Source of the DNA: Sequoia sempervirens
Lineage: Eukaryota; Streptophyta; Pinopsida; Cupressales; Cupressaceae
Assembly (NCBI GenBank): GCA_007258455.2
Contig: VDFB02275659.1
Coordinates: forward strand, 1 to 64,000
Direction of reading: 5' to 3'
Length of the DNA: 64,000 nucleotides
A program made the translations under genes and the position numbers. The notes beneath the pieces were generated by a model that saw nothing but the letters and a program-made list of their open reading frames with translations, ran no database searches and had not been told where the DNA came from. Shown here piece by piece: positions 1 to 11,879 of the stretch (positions within the stretch are counted from its first letter, which is position 1; every line of letters starts with the position of its first letter).

Positions 1-884
1 TTTACTTGTTCTATTGTACCATTGGATGGCTTTTACGCAGGGGATACATGTATGCCAAGTTAAGTGGCAAGTGTCGACCATGCTGCTGTAGTTTTCCTTG
101 TGATAAGACTAATAATTGTAAGACTGTAACCTAGTGAATTTATCATCCGAAAAATTGTAATACCTATTCTATAATGGTGAAAGAGGTACATAATAGGGTA
201 ATTTTGAGGCATTAGGACAGTTTAAGTGTGTTGTCATAAAATATAATGGGGTAATCTATATTAGGAAGACTAAGGCCCTGTGCCTTTTCCAGTAAATTTA
301 CTTAACCAGAAAATAAACAGTTGACTTATCAATGGCAGCAACCAGGTCACGGGAATAGCTGTTAAACATCCTAGTGAGACAAGCAATACAATTTCATTTC
401 AGGCTTGGGTAATATACTCTTGACTGAATCCATCAATCTCAGGGACTCAATCAGTGGGCAGGTGAGATGCATGTGCAAACTTTGTAAAAAGTAATTAAAA
501 AGAATATTTTCATCCTATAATCAAACAAAAATAAGTAATGGTGATTACAGTATCAATGAAAGCACTGGAAATATTTAAAAGAAGAGCTGTGCTGCAGCTA
601 CAATCCCTGCAAGATGGGAAAAAGCATGCAAAGCAGTAACGGAAGTTGAATACACATAGTACTCATACAAGAGAACAAGCAGGAAAAGGATGGTTTGAGA
701 TATAGAGCATTTGTTAGACATGGTCAAGGGAGATTCTAGATGTGAACCTATGAGAGACAAAGTCTATTATAGAAACTTCAGCTGAAGAGGAAGATATAAA
801 GGAAAGTTTAGAAGAGCCTACACAATAGAGTAATTATACAAATCATGTTACGTTGGTGCCATCTTAGGTACTGGGACATGTTAC
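1..884. other. Unassigned AT-rich DNA
   Basis: I see no gene here. Only short open frames occur, none with a recognisable domain. The stretch runs directly into a decayed gypsy reverse transcriptase. Confidence 0.5.
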
Positions 885-1411
885 AATGAGCATGAGTCCC
901 TTTGTGTCAATGGTAATATTGGTGAGGAAGAAGAATGCTTGTTTAAGAGCATCTATTACAGGGAAGTGCCCAAGGAAAGACTATAAAGATTAAGAATCAA
1001 TATCCTATTCTATCTGTTGATGAGATATAGGGAGTATTACATGGGCAGTTTTATTCACAAAATTATTTACTATCAGGTTATCAAATCAGGGTAAGAGAAA
1101 GTGAACGGTACAGGACCGCCTTAATCACTTAACAAGTTCACTTCAAATTTGAAGTCAAGCCTTTCGGGCTCACAAATGCCTCCATCAACTTTCAATCCAA
1201 AGTGAGCAAAATTTTTAAGCCTTATTTGAAGAGATTTGTCCTTGTAGTTTTTGATAATATTCTGATTTATGATAGGAATACAAAAGAACATCTCCGTCAT
1301 TTACAAACTTTTCAGAATTCTCGCAATAAAAAGTTAACATTATCTCTAAAGAATCAAAATTGTTCTTTTGCAAAATGTGAACTTGTGTACTTTGGATCCA
1401 TTTTTATTTAA
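885..1411 (+). pseudogene. Ty3/gypsy reverse transcriptase fragment
   Basis: Translation across several frames gives RT blocks in the right order. They are SPFVSMVILVRKK (the block before the first core motif), YPILSVDEI, LLSGYQIRV, FKPFGLTNA with the usual PSTFQ decayed to SINFQ, and finally FVLVVFDNILIYDR at about 1230-1275. That last block is the catalytic F/YxDDILIYS motif with the second Asp replaced by Asn. CSFAKCELVYFG ends the fragment. Stops and frameshifts lie between the blocks. No gag, protease or integrase is attached and I see no LTR, so this is an isolated scrap. The family (Ty3/gypsy) is clear; the clade is not. Confidence 0.82.
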
Positions 1412-1653
1412 GGAAATAAAGAATATAAGCATAAAATTAAGAGGAAGAGATACACAATTTATTCAGAATTATCAGAAGATCTATTATGATATGTACAAGA
1501 TATCCAGGAATTCATACCAGAATTGTGCATTGGAGAAGTAACTTAAGGAATTCTAAAACTTTAGAATCCTTGGATACAAAACCGATGAACTTTGGGAGCC
1601 TTCATGCTCATTGCTCAGAGATTTTGTTTCCTGGCATACTCCATGCATGCATA

Positions 1654-2480
1654 TTACATATCTAATGTTTCTCTGCCATCATGGATTGAATCTAATAAAC
1701 AAACAGTGGTCCTTATTCTTCTCATAGCTCTGCAAATTTGATCTCTTTTAGCAAGCCCATCTTTTCCCCTTTCCACCTCCATACCCACCTTGAATTCCTC
1801 AACAATCAATCTGGCATTCAACCCCTGATCATACAACATTGGCAGAGCAATAAGAGGAAATCCATTACTGGTTCCTTCCATCAGAGAATTCCACCCTCAA
1901 TGAGTTACAAATTCCCCAGTGGAAGGATGGCACAAAATCTCCTTCTGAGGCGCCCACCCACTTAATACCAATCCCCACTTCTCAATCAGCCTCACAAATC
2001 CTTCAGGCAAAACAACAGATAAACTGTTTTGCAGATGAAATACTAGTATAAATGGTTGTTGTGCTGCCTTCAGTCCCATAACTACCTCATGGATCTGTTT
2101 CTATTTTAAATAACATTCACTCCCAAAAAGAAACATAAACAACTGAACCAACCTGCTGCTTTTCTAACCATTCCAAGCAATAAGAATCCCCTTGTGGGTT
2201 TCCTCCTTGGATCATCAAAACAAGAGGACCCACAGGAAGCACAGGCTTTGCAGTGGCCTTCTCAAAATACTCAATAAAATTCCCCTCAAATTCATTGCAG
2301 GATTTTATAGGTATGGCAACACAACCTCTAACAAGCCATGATTTGATCTATGCCTCTCATGTCATTACTGGGATTGACAGGGTATAGTTTTAAAGAATAG
2401 CATGCTTCAAAATGCCTCTTGGAAATAGCAGAGGAAGGATAATCTGGAGGTCGGTTTGTCAAATCCTCTGTCGTAACTGT
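1654..2480 (-). pseudogene. UDP-glycosyltransferase pseudogene (C-terminal half)
   Basis: Read on the minus strand this matches plant family 1 UGTs, which move sugar from UDP-sugars to small molecules in the cytosol. In order I see TTEDLTNRPPDYPSS (2480-2430), RGCVAIPIKSCNEFEG, KPVLPVGPLV, a VYVSFGSE block, QIHEVVMGLKAAQQPFILVF, then the PSPG sugar-donor box: WAPQKEILCHPSTGEFVTH, stop, GWNSLMEGTSNGFPLIALP, DQGLNARLIVEE. The Cys of the box's HCGWNS is now a TGA stop (near 1893). Another stop and a frameshift in a T-run lie near 2115-2135. The first half is missing, or lies beyond a possible 3' splice site (CTCCTACAG) near 2500. The EFEG and PVGPL blocks resemble UGT91/UGT79-type enzymes, but the subfamily is a guess. 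Confidence 0.85.
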
Positions 2481-3508
2481 TTCTTGGCACTCGGCTCTGT
2501 AGGAGAAAGGTCAGATTGAAGTAAATATATAAGTATACAATAGGAAAAGTGGGAAAACTTTGCAGGATAGTACCTGAATTCTTCGGATTCCTATTGCTAT
2601 GTGTATTTCTGCTTCGAGTAAAATCTGTTGCTAGTTCTGTAATTTTGTTCACAGTATTGAATCTATTTATAGAGATAATGGCGGTGAAGAGCTTTAAGGC
2701 GGTGATCTACAGTATAATCTACAATAAATGAAGCAAAAGTAAATTTACGACAGTTCAAACCAAATAAGACAGTCGGTATGAGTTATGTATTTGAAGGGAC
2801 ATTGATAGCAACTGAAACACTTATATTTTGAGCTGATATGACGTGGGACATATCCAATCAAACAAGGAGTGCCAGCAATGAGCAAAATCAAAGGGAACGA
2901 TACTGTGCATTTACTCACATTTATTCATCGACCGACATTTCAAATTGATTGAATGCATTTATATCACTTTTCTCTCAGCAGCTGAAAAAAATTCTTTTCG
3001 ACCCAAACCATAAACCGCTCTTTGGGAAACCTCGTGGTAGTTTGCTTCATGGAGATGCTCTTCAAAGTCAAAACCTCTCTCGACTATATATAGCTCATCT
3101 ACTAAAACCCCAAAGTGAATGTAGTGCTTGTAGCAAATACAGAAAATGGATTTCTTGAAAATGTTTCAGAGAGAAAGCAACCATAGGCGCGGGTGCAAGG
3201 TGAAAAGACCCACGCACTTAGGGAGAAAAGGTGGATGGCATTCAAGAAAATGAAGTTGCCGCCATGAAATTGCAGAGTCCATGAAACGCCAAAGAGGAGA
3301 AATTAAGGTTGCAAGCAAGATCGACGGTAGAGAGACAAGATGTCATTGTGGCCAAATCTACACCTCTCCCCACCAACTCGCAATTTTAAAATGCTCACGG
3401 GTTTAAAGGCTGCGGGATGCGCGAGAGGGAGTAAGTAAAGTGGGTCCTAGGAAAATATAAAATGCATGAGAACAATTAAATGAAGAACATTTAAAATATA
3501 AAGTGTTT
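2481..3508. other. Unassigned intergenic DNA
   Basis: Short open frames only, none recognised. The part near 2500 could be the intron or 5' part of the UGT pseudogene, but I cannot find its first exon. Confidence 0.4.
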
Positions 3509-3715
3509 TCAAATTTTTAAAGAAAAAATGGAAATATTGAAGGGATTTCTAGCCCTTCCTGCTGTCTCACATTTGACTTTAAGCAGATCCGAGTAACTGC
3601 ACCTGATGTCCTCGTAAGCCTTACACTGCATGACGTAGTGCCACTCTGTTTCCACTAAACCCGATGAGGAAAAACGAAAAATCCTATCTGCCATGCCTCC
3701 TTGGGTATTTTTCAT
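3509..3715 (-). pseudogene. Possible LINE tail (ORF2 C-terminus) fragment
   Basis: A 68-codon frame contains ETEWHYVMQCKAYEDIR. This resembles the E-x-E-x-H-x(3-4)-x-C-x-x-Y-x-x-I-R pattern of the Cys/His segment after the reverse transcriptase of non-LTR retrotransposons (typical form: EDExHFLLxCPxYxxIR). No RT is attached and no poly(A) or target duplication is visible. The similarity is short, so this is tentative. Confidence 0.3.
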
Positions 3716-4321
3716 CTTCCCGTTTCACACCTCAAATGGTGAGAGCTAGTTCTCAATTGGGCTATTAGCATTTTAGCCTTCCACTTTATATCTGCCCCTA
3801 CGTAATACTTTTGCTTGTGATCACAAGTGTGGTTAAAATGCAAAACATAGTATTCTCTTTTTCAACCAAGTTGTTTTGACCACATGATATGTTTGACTTT
3901 ATCTTTGACATACCTTTTAATTTCCACATTTGTGTTTGATTCAAATATTAAAGGAGGCTTGTTTTAAAAACAAAACATTTTAAAAATTAAAATGTTGCCC
4001 AAGAAATACCATGTGGATGGGCCCGTGCAAAGTAAAAGGTGGAGAACTTCTAATGGCTCGATAAAATATTTGGAAACTCCCCAATGTTTTTTGAATGAAC
4101 ATTTATGGGAGGTGATTAAATGTTTTATTTTAAAGTGGAGACTTTAAAATAAAAATGAAGGTGAAAGTGGGCAAATTTTAAATAATGGCACAGGCATATG
4201 CTTTCAATGGCTCAAAGTGAAATATTTAATATTTCATAGAGCACAGAGTGAAAATGTGAACAACATAGGTAAAATTTGGTTTGCGGCCTTCATTTTCCTT
4301 TTAAATAAAGTGAAAGGTAAA
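3716..4321. other. AT-rich DNA that received the Copia insertion
   Basis: No gene is seen. This is the left flank of the Copia element. Its last five bases (ACGCC) recur at 9648-9652, so this stretch was once continuous with 9653 onward. The joined flanks could belong to an older repeat that I do not recognise. Confidence 0.5.
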
Positions 4322-4326
4322 ACGCC

Positions 4327-4858
4327 TGAAAGGAAATAAAAAGAGCAATGGAAAGTACTAATAAAGAGCAATTGTTTGAAGGAAAGAGATTACCAAATAA
4401 AATGAAGTAGCCAAACCAAGCACCACCAAAACAAGAGAGACACAAGAATTTGTTAAGGGAAAAAAACAAGAAAAAACCCCAATATTATGAATGGAGGCAA
4501 AACGCCTAAAGAATAATACAAAGAGAGAGAGAGAGCTTCAGCCTTAGCTTGCTTGCTTGAATTTTGAAGAATGTGAGGAGAGGCACCTCAATAAGTAGAG
4601 GTGAGAAGGAGTGAGAATGTAACTCCCAACTCAATGAATGCCATTATTCATCTATGTGTGTGCAAAGTGTCACCTCTTAAGGAGGTGGTTACAAATATTC
4701 CTTAATAAAGGAATTAAAAATAAGCCATCCTCACACATGTGTGAGATGACAAAAAAAGACAAAAGACTTGTAGGGATTCCTTTGGGATATTCCTACAAGG
4801 TAATAAATAATTACAATTAAAGAATAACCTTTACCAAGTAAAGATTAATCTTCTAACT
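4327..4858 (-). repeat. Copia 3' LTR (left copy)
   Basis: The plus strand begins TGAAAGGAAATAAAAAGAGC and ends TTCTAACT; the expected terminal CA has decayed (the right copy ends TTCTAACA). It contains a short GA microsatellite. The RNase H frame ends four bases to its right. A weak purine-rich tract (minus strand AAGCTTAAGGA) abuts it and is the likely polypurine tract. Confidence 0.92.
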
Positions 4859-4861
4859 TCC

Positions 4862-5760
4862 TTAAGCTTTACTTGGGGAGGTTACATCAAACCCTTCAAT
4901 GGGTTGTAATCCAAGATTTTTACAATGAAAGAGAAATTTATCTTTACAAAGAGCTTTGGTGAGAATATCTGCAACTTGATCTTCACCTTTACAATACAAA
5001 AGAGAAATTTGCTTGTCTTCAATTTGCTCTCTAATGAAGTGATGTTGAAGAGCAATGTGCTTGGTCCTTGCATGAAAAATAGCACTTTGATTATCACAAT
5101 ATAAAGGAGAAGGATCCTTTTGAGGTAGACTCAAGCCTTCAAGTAAACTTCTTAACTACAATGCTTCTTTGGATGCATTAGTACAACCTTTATATTCAGC
5201 TTTTGTAGAACAAAGAGAAGTAGATTGTTGTTTCTTACTATTCCATGAGATTGCACCTAATCCAACAAAGAAATAATAACCACAAGTGGATCTCCCATCA
5301 TTGGGATCACCTCAGTATTGCTTTTTAAAGAAAATTCACAATTTGCATCATAAAAGAGACCAAGATTAAGAGTTCCTTTAACATATATTAAAATTCTTTT
5401 TGTAACTTTAAAATGAGTTTGTTGTGGTTTAGACAAAAATCTAGAAACCAATCCAACACTTTAGTTGTTTGCCAAATTTGCATACCCAAAATAATCTAAT
5501 AGGCCCAAATCACTCATTTGAAATTGTTGATTCAGTTGAGACTTAACATCACTAATCAAAATGTTAGAACTAGAAGTGATAATTAAATCATTATCATTTT
5601 CAATATGCTTAATACATAAATTTGGATAATTTGTACTTCTAATGAAACCATGAGATAGAAAGAAAGCATAGCCCAAATTATAAAATGTCAATATATCTAG
5701 AAATAGCAATAATAGTTATAGGTTTTCTCTCACTACATCATTTGTTGTATTGTAAAGGGA
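4862..5760 (-). pseudogene. Copia RT C-terminus and RNase H remnant
   Basis: Minus-strand frames give, in order, GFIRSTNYPNLCIKH, DLIITSSS and FQMSDLGLLDYFG (RT palm and thumb), SRFLSKPQQTHFKVTKRIL, YVKGTLNLGLFYDA (RT/RNase H connection), then LYCDNQSAIFHARTKHIALQ and DQVADILTKAL (Copia RNase H). The YVDD catalytic block just before DLIIT is missing, so a deletion starts there. Breaks separate the pieces near 5134-5256 and 5452-5461. The order and direct contact with the 3' LTR are as expected for the end of a Copia polyprotein. Confidence 0.9.
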
Positions 5761-6670
5761 AATTGTGTCAAGATTAATAATAAAGGACTTTGAAAATTAG
5801 TCCTAAAGATGGTTTTAAAAAAAAAAAAAACCATACCGCCTTAGTAAAAAAAATCAATATCAATAGTCCTAATAATGGTATAAAAACCATATTTCCTTCA
5901 AAAAAATAATGAAACATAAAAGTTTCAAGAACTTGATCCCCATCAATTAAGAAAATAGATCTAAGTTCATCATAAATAAGTAAGTGCATACCATCAAAGT
6001 GGATGGAAATATTTTCCATGGGTCCTCAAAAAAACTCCAATGAGACTTGATAAAATATATGATTCATTATAGATAGGGCTCCCTATGCAACATTACTACA
6101 AATGCAACTAGCACATAACATATATATGTGAAGGCTCCATTGAGACTTGATAAAGTGAATAATTTGCAAAACATATATAGATGGAATAAATCCATTAAGA
6201 AGGCAAATACTCCAATGAGCTATTAATTTTCAAAAATATATAGATGAAATAAATCCATCAAAATAAAAAATTTACCAATAAGGCACAATATCAAATTAAT
6301 GAGACACAATAAAATATCAAATTCCCTTTATCAAAACAACATAATTGTAGTTGAGAAGGAAACAATGGGTTGTTTTAAATATTGTAATAGATCAAGACTT
6401 AGGTAGAGAGAATGATAATTTCTCAAGCCACAAATCAAGCCACCTTAAGTTATAAAAAATAATAATAATAAAATTAAAAAAAAATTGTGATGGAATAATG
6501 GGAAATGCATACTATGAAGAGAATAATTATTAAGTATAAATAAGTCATTTAGGACGATATTCATGCATTCATGACTACATGAATATCCCCTTTTCATATT
6601 CCAAATATAATTGAGTAAAACAAGTACACTATTATTGGGTTGATCAAGTCCAATAATAAAGTACTTGTGA
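5761..6670. other. Copia internal stretch with pol core missing
   Basis: An intact element would have integrase and the RT fingers and palm here. I find no HHCC, DDE or RT blocks in either strand, only AT-rich sequence with a poly(A) run near 5819-5830. It may be filler gained during or after the deletion. Confidence 0.5.
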
Positions 6671-6676
6671 AGTTAT

Positions 6677-7565
6677 TTAAAAAATAAATTGTTTATGTGA
6701 AGTAACATGTTGAGATGCACTTGAATCATTAACCCATTCAAAAGGTTTAGAAACATTAAAACTACATGTAAAAGCACATCTAGATTGATTACCATTGTTA
6801 TGAAACTGTTGATTATTTTGATTCATAGGATTTTTCTCATTTTTCTTTTTAAACAAGTATTTTTCCAATGACCATCCTTATTGCAATAAGTGCAATGTGG
6901 TCTCTTAGAAGAGTTAAACTCTCTAGGATCATTGCCATTATTATAATGAGGTTTGGAATTATAATGTTGTTTAGAATGAGGTTTAAAATTTTGCTTATGA
7001 TTAGACAAGAAAGCATGTTCCATAGACTTAAGAGTACCAAACTGAATTAACTTAGCCTCTTCTTGTCTTAATAAATCACGAAAAATATCATAAGTTAATT
7101 GAGTAGCTAAAGAAGGAAGAGCCAATTGAGCATGAATATTATCTATTTTAACTCTAAACCATCCAATTGACTATTTAAAACATCAAATTTCAATAAAAAT
7201 TCATCCATAGATTTAAAATCAGAATACCTCAAATCTTCAAGTTGATTTTGAATTTGAATTTTTCTTGATTCATTTGAACTATCATAAATGGTTTTAAGTT
7301 TGTCCCATGCTTCATAGGTAGTTGTGCATATCCCAATATGAACATAAAGTTCAAGTCGTATGGAGATACCTATGAGACCAAGGGCTTCTTCATTTTGGAG
7401 ATTCCATTTTTCAATTTCATCTTTGGGTGTAGACGAACCTGGTTTAGATTTAGGATTTGTAGCTACATCTAAAATATGTTTAAACCGAAAAATAAAGCAT
7501 ATATGAGTTTTCCAAGAATGATAGTTAGAACTAGTTAATTTAATTTCAGGGATTAAAGTTGACAT
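6677..7565 (-). pseudogene. Copia gag (UBN2) with zinc knuckle and protease start
   Basis: The frame starts with ATG at 7565 and reads LTSSNYHSWKTHI, the usual opening of a UBN2/retrotran_gag protein, through YEAWDKLKTIYDSSN and LEDLRYSDFKSMDEFLLKFD. A one-base shift near 7143-7150 moves the reading into IDNIHAQLALPSLATQL. Next comes a basic region and a CX2CX4HX4C knuckle, CTYCNKDGHWKNTC (about 6885-6845), which binds nucleic acid. Lower down FEWVNDSSASQHVT is the start of the aspartic protease, with the active-site DSGA changed to DSSA. The coding sequence then stops. The gag would have been about 230 residues. It sits 1.5 kb downstream of the PBS. Confidence 0.9.
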
Positions 7566-9105
7566 GATTGTAATAAAAAAATAAAAATAAAAATTACAAC
7601 TTTAGGAGAAAAAACTATTGTAAATATTGCTTAAAAAATACCACTTTTGATTAAAAAAATCTCCTTTTAGTTAGAGAAAAAATTGATATCTTATATTTGT
7701 AAAATAATCAATCTAAAAAGATATATAATTAAATAATATCAATATAAATTGGATTTTAAAAAAATTAATTGATTTAAATATAAAATTAAATTAAGAATAT
7801 AAATTATGAAAAATTACTAAAGTTATATAATATTAATTTAAAACTAATAAATAAAACTACATTAAATTTTTAAAGTTATAAACTAATAAATATGAAATGA
7901 AAGATTTAAAAGATTAAACTTTTTTTAAAACCTTAAAAATAGGAAGATTCTTTAAAAAGAGGAAAAAACACATTTTTCAGAAAAAAGAAACTTTTACCTC
8001 CTACGTGGGAGGGAAACAAAAGAGATTTTACCTCTTTTCCCTCTGCTTTTCTGAAAGGAAATAGAAAAGAGGCAAGTAAGATGTGAAGTGTGAGGAGAAG
8101 CAGCAGCTAGGGTTTTGAAAGACAAAGCAGGAGGCCATAAGGGATATTTTAGCAGTTTTTTCAAGGGTCGAGATTACAACAAAAAGCCATGGTTCAAGCA
8201 GCAGAGGGGCAAGGGCTGCAAAAATTTTTTATTTGAATCTATTATTTACTGTATGCATAAAAATTTGGGTTTTAGATATTTATTTATTATTTTAAAAAAA
8301 ACTTTTGTAAGGTGTCAAGTTTGAAAAAGAAGGATTTATTTGATTTATTTGAAAAGATCTCTAAACTAGGGTTAGAGCTTAAAAAAATTTATTTTTTTAT
8401 AGAAATTCGAACATGCAAAGATGCAAATATGCAGAATATAGAGATTTTGTTTTTTTTGGAGATTTGCAAAAAGCAGATTAGCCTTTTAAAAAAAATTGGA
8501 ACTAGGGTTAGATCCGTAAAAAAAAAACAAATTTATTTACAAAAATTGATTGTTTTTATAGAAATTTGAACATGCAAATTATGACATAAGAAATTAATTT
8601 TTTTTTTAAAAAGACTGAACTATAATCCTTTATTTGAGGGTTTCTAAAAATCTGCAAAAAAAATAAACATGATGCAAATTATAATGGATTTTTTTTATAG
8701 ATCTAATATACAGATTTGCAAAAAAAATAGATTAGCTTTTTTTCTAAAAAGAATTTCTGAACTAGAGTTAGAGCCCCTAAAAAAATTGATTTTTTACAAA
8801 AATTTTAATATGCAAAAAATGGATTTTTAAATTTTTATGCAAAAATAAATAAATAAATCATGCATGCAAAATATATTGCACAAATTTGAAATTTGAAAAA
8901 CTTAGAAATATTTAGATAAGAAATCATGCACAAGGGTTAGAAAAATATATCAAACAAAAAAAAAAATTAGACTTTTGAATCTTCTCTTTTTCTCTTTGAG
9001 TGCCTCCAATGGTGTGCTGAAAAAAACAAGATTAAACTTTCAAACTGCTGAAAAAAAAATCTGGTAAACCTTCAACAATGTAGCTCACAATATTAGTAAT
9101 ACCAA
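7566..9105 (-). other. Copia untranslated leader, very AT-rich
   Basis: Between the PBS and the gag ATG lies about 1.5 kb of T/A-rich DNA with many poly(A) runs and no supported reading frame. Short phrases such as a GAAATTTGAACATGCAAA-like string recur at about 8402, 8562 and 8800. The stretch is long for a Copia leader. Confidence 0.6.
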
Positions 9106-9117
9106 GCTCTGATACCA
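9106..9117 (-). promoter_or_regulatory. Copia primer-binding site (tRNA-iMet)
   Basis: The minus strand reads TGGTATCAGAGC, the standard complement of the 3' end of plant initiator tRNA-Met. It lies immediately inside the right LTR and sets the element's direction. Confidence 0.95.
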
Positions 9118-9647
9118 TGAAAGGAAATAAAAAGAGCAATGGAAAGTACTAATAAAGAGCAATTGTTTGAAGGAAAGAGATTACCAAATAAAATGAAGTA
9201 GTCAAACCAAGCACCACCAAAGCAAGAGAGACACAAGAATTTGTTAAGGGGAAAAAACAAGAAAAACCCCAATATTATGAATGGAAGCAAAATGCCTAAA
9301 GAATAATACAAAGAGAGAGAGAGCTTTAGCCTTAGCTTGCTTGTTTGAATCTTGAAGAATGAGAGGAGAGGCACCTCAATAAGTAGAGGTGAGAGAGGAG
9401 TTAGAATGTAACTCCCAACTCAATGAATGCCACCATTCATCTATGTGTGTGCAAAGTGTCACCTCTTAAGGAGGTGGTTACAAATATTCCTTAATAAAGG
9501 AATTAAAAATAAGCCATCCTCACACATGTGTGAGATGACAAAAAAAGACAAAAGACTTGTAGGGATTCCTTTGGAATATTCCTACAAGTTAATAAATAAT
9601 TACAATTAAAGAATAACCTTTACCAAGTAAAGATTAATCTTCTAACA
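9118..9647 (-). repeat. Copia 5' LTR (right copy)
   Basis: It begins TGAAAGG and ends TTCTAACA on the plus strand (TGTTAGAA...TTTCA on the minus strand), with proper TG/CA ends. It aligns along its whole length with 4327-4858. The copy of the target duplication follows at 9648-9652. Confidence 0.94.
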
Positions 9648-9652
9648 ACGCC

Positions 9653-10900
9653 GAGTAGACATTTAAAAGAGGGTCACATGAATTAAATATTGTCCAATGC
9701 AATATTTAAATGGTTTTATTTTAAAAGCTAAGTTGAAGATGCTATAGTTATTAAAGTTGAAAAATTTGTGCAGCAAAAAAAATTTTACGGGCAAGGAGAT
9801 ATTTTTCACACAACTGGGTGAATGAAGGAGATTCTTCACATGGGCAAATTTTTTGTTGTTGAGCAACTTGGACAAAGGAAAAATTGGAGGCAAAATTTGT
9901 TACAAAGGAAGAGAGATGAGAGAACCTTTACAATTTTGTTGATCAACGGGAAAGAACTTCTAGATTGCATCTCCAGATCATCTCTTGGACTTCTTCTAGA
10001 ATTTTCTATTCTGCTATGTCTTCTCATTCTTCTCTCATTGTTCAGAGGTTATGAATTCTTGTAGGGGGCTAGGTAGATAGAAAATGTTGAGTTTTGAGTT
10101 ATAATTGAGTCTGTAAAACTTTTATTGTTGATTTCATGAGTAAATATCAGCCAGTTTGTGCAAATAAATCATGAAAGTCGTGAATGTCATCAAATTGTCT
10201 CCAAACTTGTACAATTTAAGTCATATGAATTCAATAATATAGAGTATCTTTGGATTTGTCATCTCAATTTCCTTGAGATTGTTTTATCTATTTATGGTTT
10301 TGTTTCAATGAAATGATTAAAATACTTTGAGCAGGTAATTGTGATTTCAAGTGTGCAGGTTGGATCTCATAAGAAGAATTTGATTGACAATAAGAGTCTG
10401 TTGGTGTAATGCATTAACAGTTGGAATCCACTGGTTGAAATTCATTTGCTGATGAATTCTCTTTATGCATTTGACTCCATGGCCCAAAATTAGACGCTAA
10501 TATGTTATTCAGCTTAATGCATCTCAAAAACATTTTAAATATAAGATCATTTTAAATCATTGTTGTTTGGTTGAGGTTTAATGTTGATTTCTACCTCCCA
10601 ATTGTTGAGTAAGTGTTGATTTACCAAGAATGCAGCCAGATTTAAGGTTGTCAATGCTTTCCTTGGTTTATTTTCATTGGGAGTTATCTACTATAAAAAG
10701 CAATGTTTGTGTATTAGTGAATTAAGTTTTTAGGCATTGTATAGGTTGACCCACCTTGGTCCTGTAAGCCAGAAGTGCAAAAGATCTCAATCTTTGACTG
10801 AATCTTGTCAGTTGGTCAAATCCCTCTTTGAGTTTGAGCATAAGAAATTGGTTAATTCTTTAGGATTCATTGAGTTGATTGATTTGGAACACCAACACTA
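9653..10900. other. Unassigned DNA right of the Copia element
   Basis: No gene recognised. It continues the sequence that ends at 4326. The text at 9660-10400 has the feel of an old LTR or leader, but I cannot find a matching copy or clear ends. Confidence 0.4.
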
Positions 10901-11174
10901 ACAATATTTAGCTAATCTTCATCAAACATACTAAAGCATTTTTTTCTACAACCACTACCCTTTAATCCCTGTCAACCAAGAGATTCCATTTTTTATTTCT
11001 ATAATTCACAATTGGTTCCATTAATTTTATCAACCTCTAGCCTACTTTTATTTTCCATGATTGACAACAAATCTAAGATAAGTCACAAACTACTCACTTA
11101 AAATAGAGATTTCTTAGGACAAGTAGCATTCATTATCAATAACTGATTACAACCAAGCTTTGATACCAATCAAT
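10901..11174 (-). other. Short internal stub of a Copia-type element with PBS
   Basis: The minus strand at 11168-11157 reads TGGTATCAAAGC, one base away from the initiator tRNA-Met primer-binding site, and lies six bases inside the LTR that begins at 11175. Further left the sequence resembles a leader without coding. No gag or pol of this element is present, so it is truncated. Confidence 0.6.
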
Positions 11175-11875
11175 TGTCAAGAAAAAATGTATACAAATCT
11201 AATTTAGGATTTGATTTATTATTTTTCTATTAGATTTACATCAAAATTATTATCACCATAACATTAAACATAAATGCAAATCAACAATTAAAATATTAAA
11301 CAATCACACATGAAGCTCACATAACACCAAATTTATCCTAAGAAAACCATTTCAATAAATAACTCAACATCAAATCACTACTACACTATATTGCTAATTA
11401 AAGGATTTAGAATATAATTTAGCAAACTGATTTTAATGTTCTCATTCCATGCTCTAATTCAAGCAAAAATGCAACGATGCCTCCTTATCCAAGAGTGACA
11501 CTATATCAAATCACCATCTCAAGTCTCTTATTTATAGACTTTTGAGATGCATGAAGCATAGATAGTATATGTCAAACTATGTTTACACTTCCCAAGTAGG
11601 GAAAACTATGACCCTTTACCTACCTAAGGTTACTTTTCACATTTTGAGGCGAAATAAGTCCACTGAGAGACTGGTACCAACTTTGTGACTTCATGTTTCA
11701 TCTTGAAGTGATCTTATTTTCTCTTGATGCATATCTCTATGTGACCCCTTCATTAATTACATTTACTAATTTTTCATACAATAATTACATATGAGAAAAT
11801 TATAATTTTCCATTGTGTCCTACACTTAACCACCAACATTAAATATTTGTTATGCAAGGTGTACAACACCCAACA
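11175..11875 (-). repeat. Copia-type 5' LTR, single copy
   Basis: The minus strand starts TGTTGGGTGTTGTACACC and ends TTTTTCTTGACA, with TG/CA ends and a tRNA-Met PBS just beyond. About 701 bp. I find no second copy in the window. It abuts a gypsy gag at 11880, so it probably inserted there and removed or displaced the gag N-terminus. Confidence 0.7.
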
Positions 11876-11879
11876 AATA

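Larger units (their letters stand above)
4327..9647 (-). mobile_element. Defective Ty1/Copia LTR retrotransposon
   Basis: A 5.3-kb element lies on the minus strand between two copies of ACGCC (4322-4326 and 9648-9652). It has LTRs of 532 and 530 bp, a tRNA-iMet primer-binding site beside the right (5') LTR, a UBN2-type gag with a CCHC knuckle, the first residues of a protease, and the end of RT with RNase H beside the left (3') LTR. The whole integrase and the RT core with its YVDD motif are absent. The LTRs differ at only about twenty positions by eye, which suggests a fairly recent insertion, while the coding part is heavily deleted. That pattern suits a copy moved in trans by an intact relative. 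Confidence 0.93.

Noticed and set aside
4638..4820. 60-codon frame found almost identically at 9427-9609
   Set aside because: Both lie inside the two LTRs, so the similarity reflects the LTR and not a duplicated gene.
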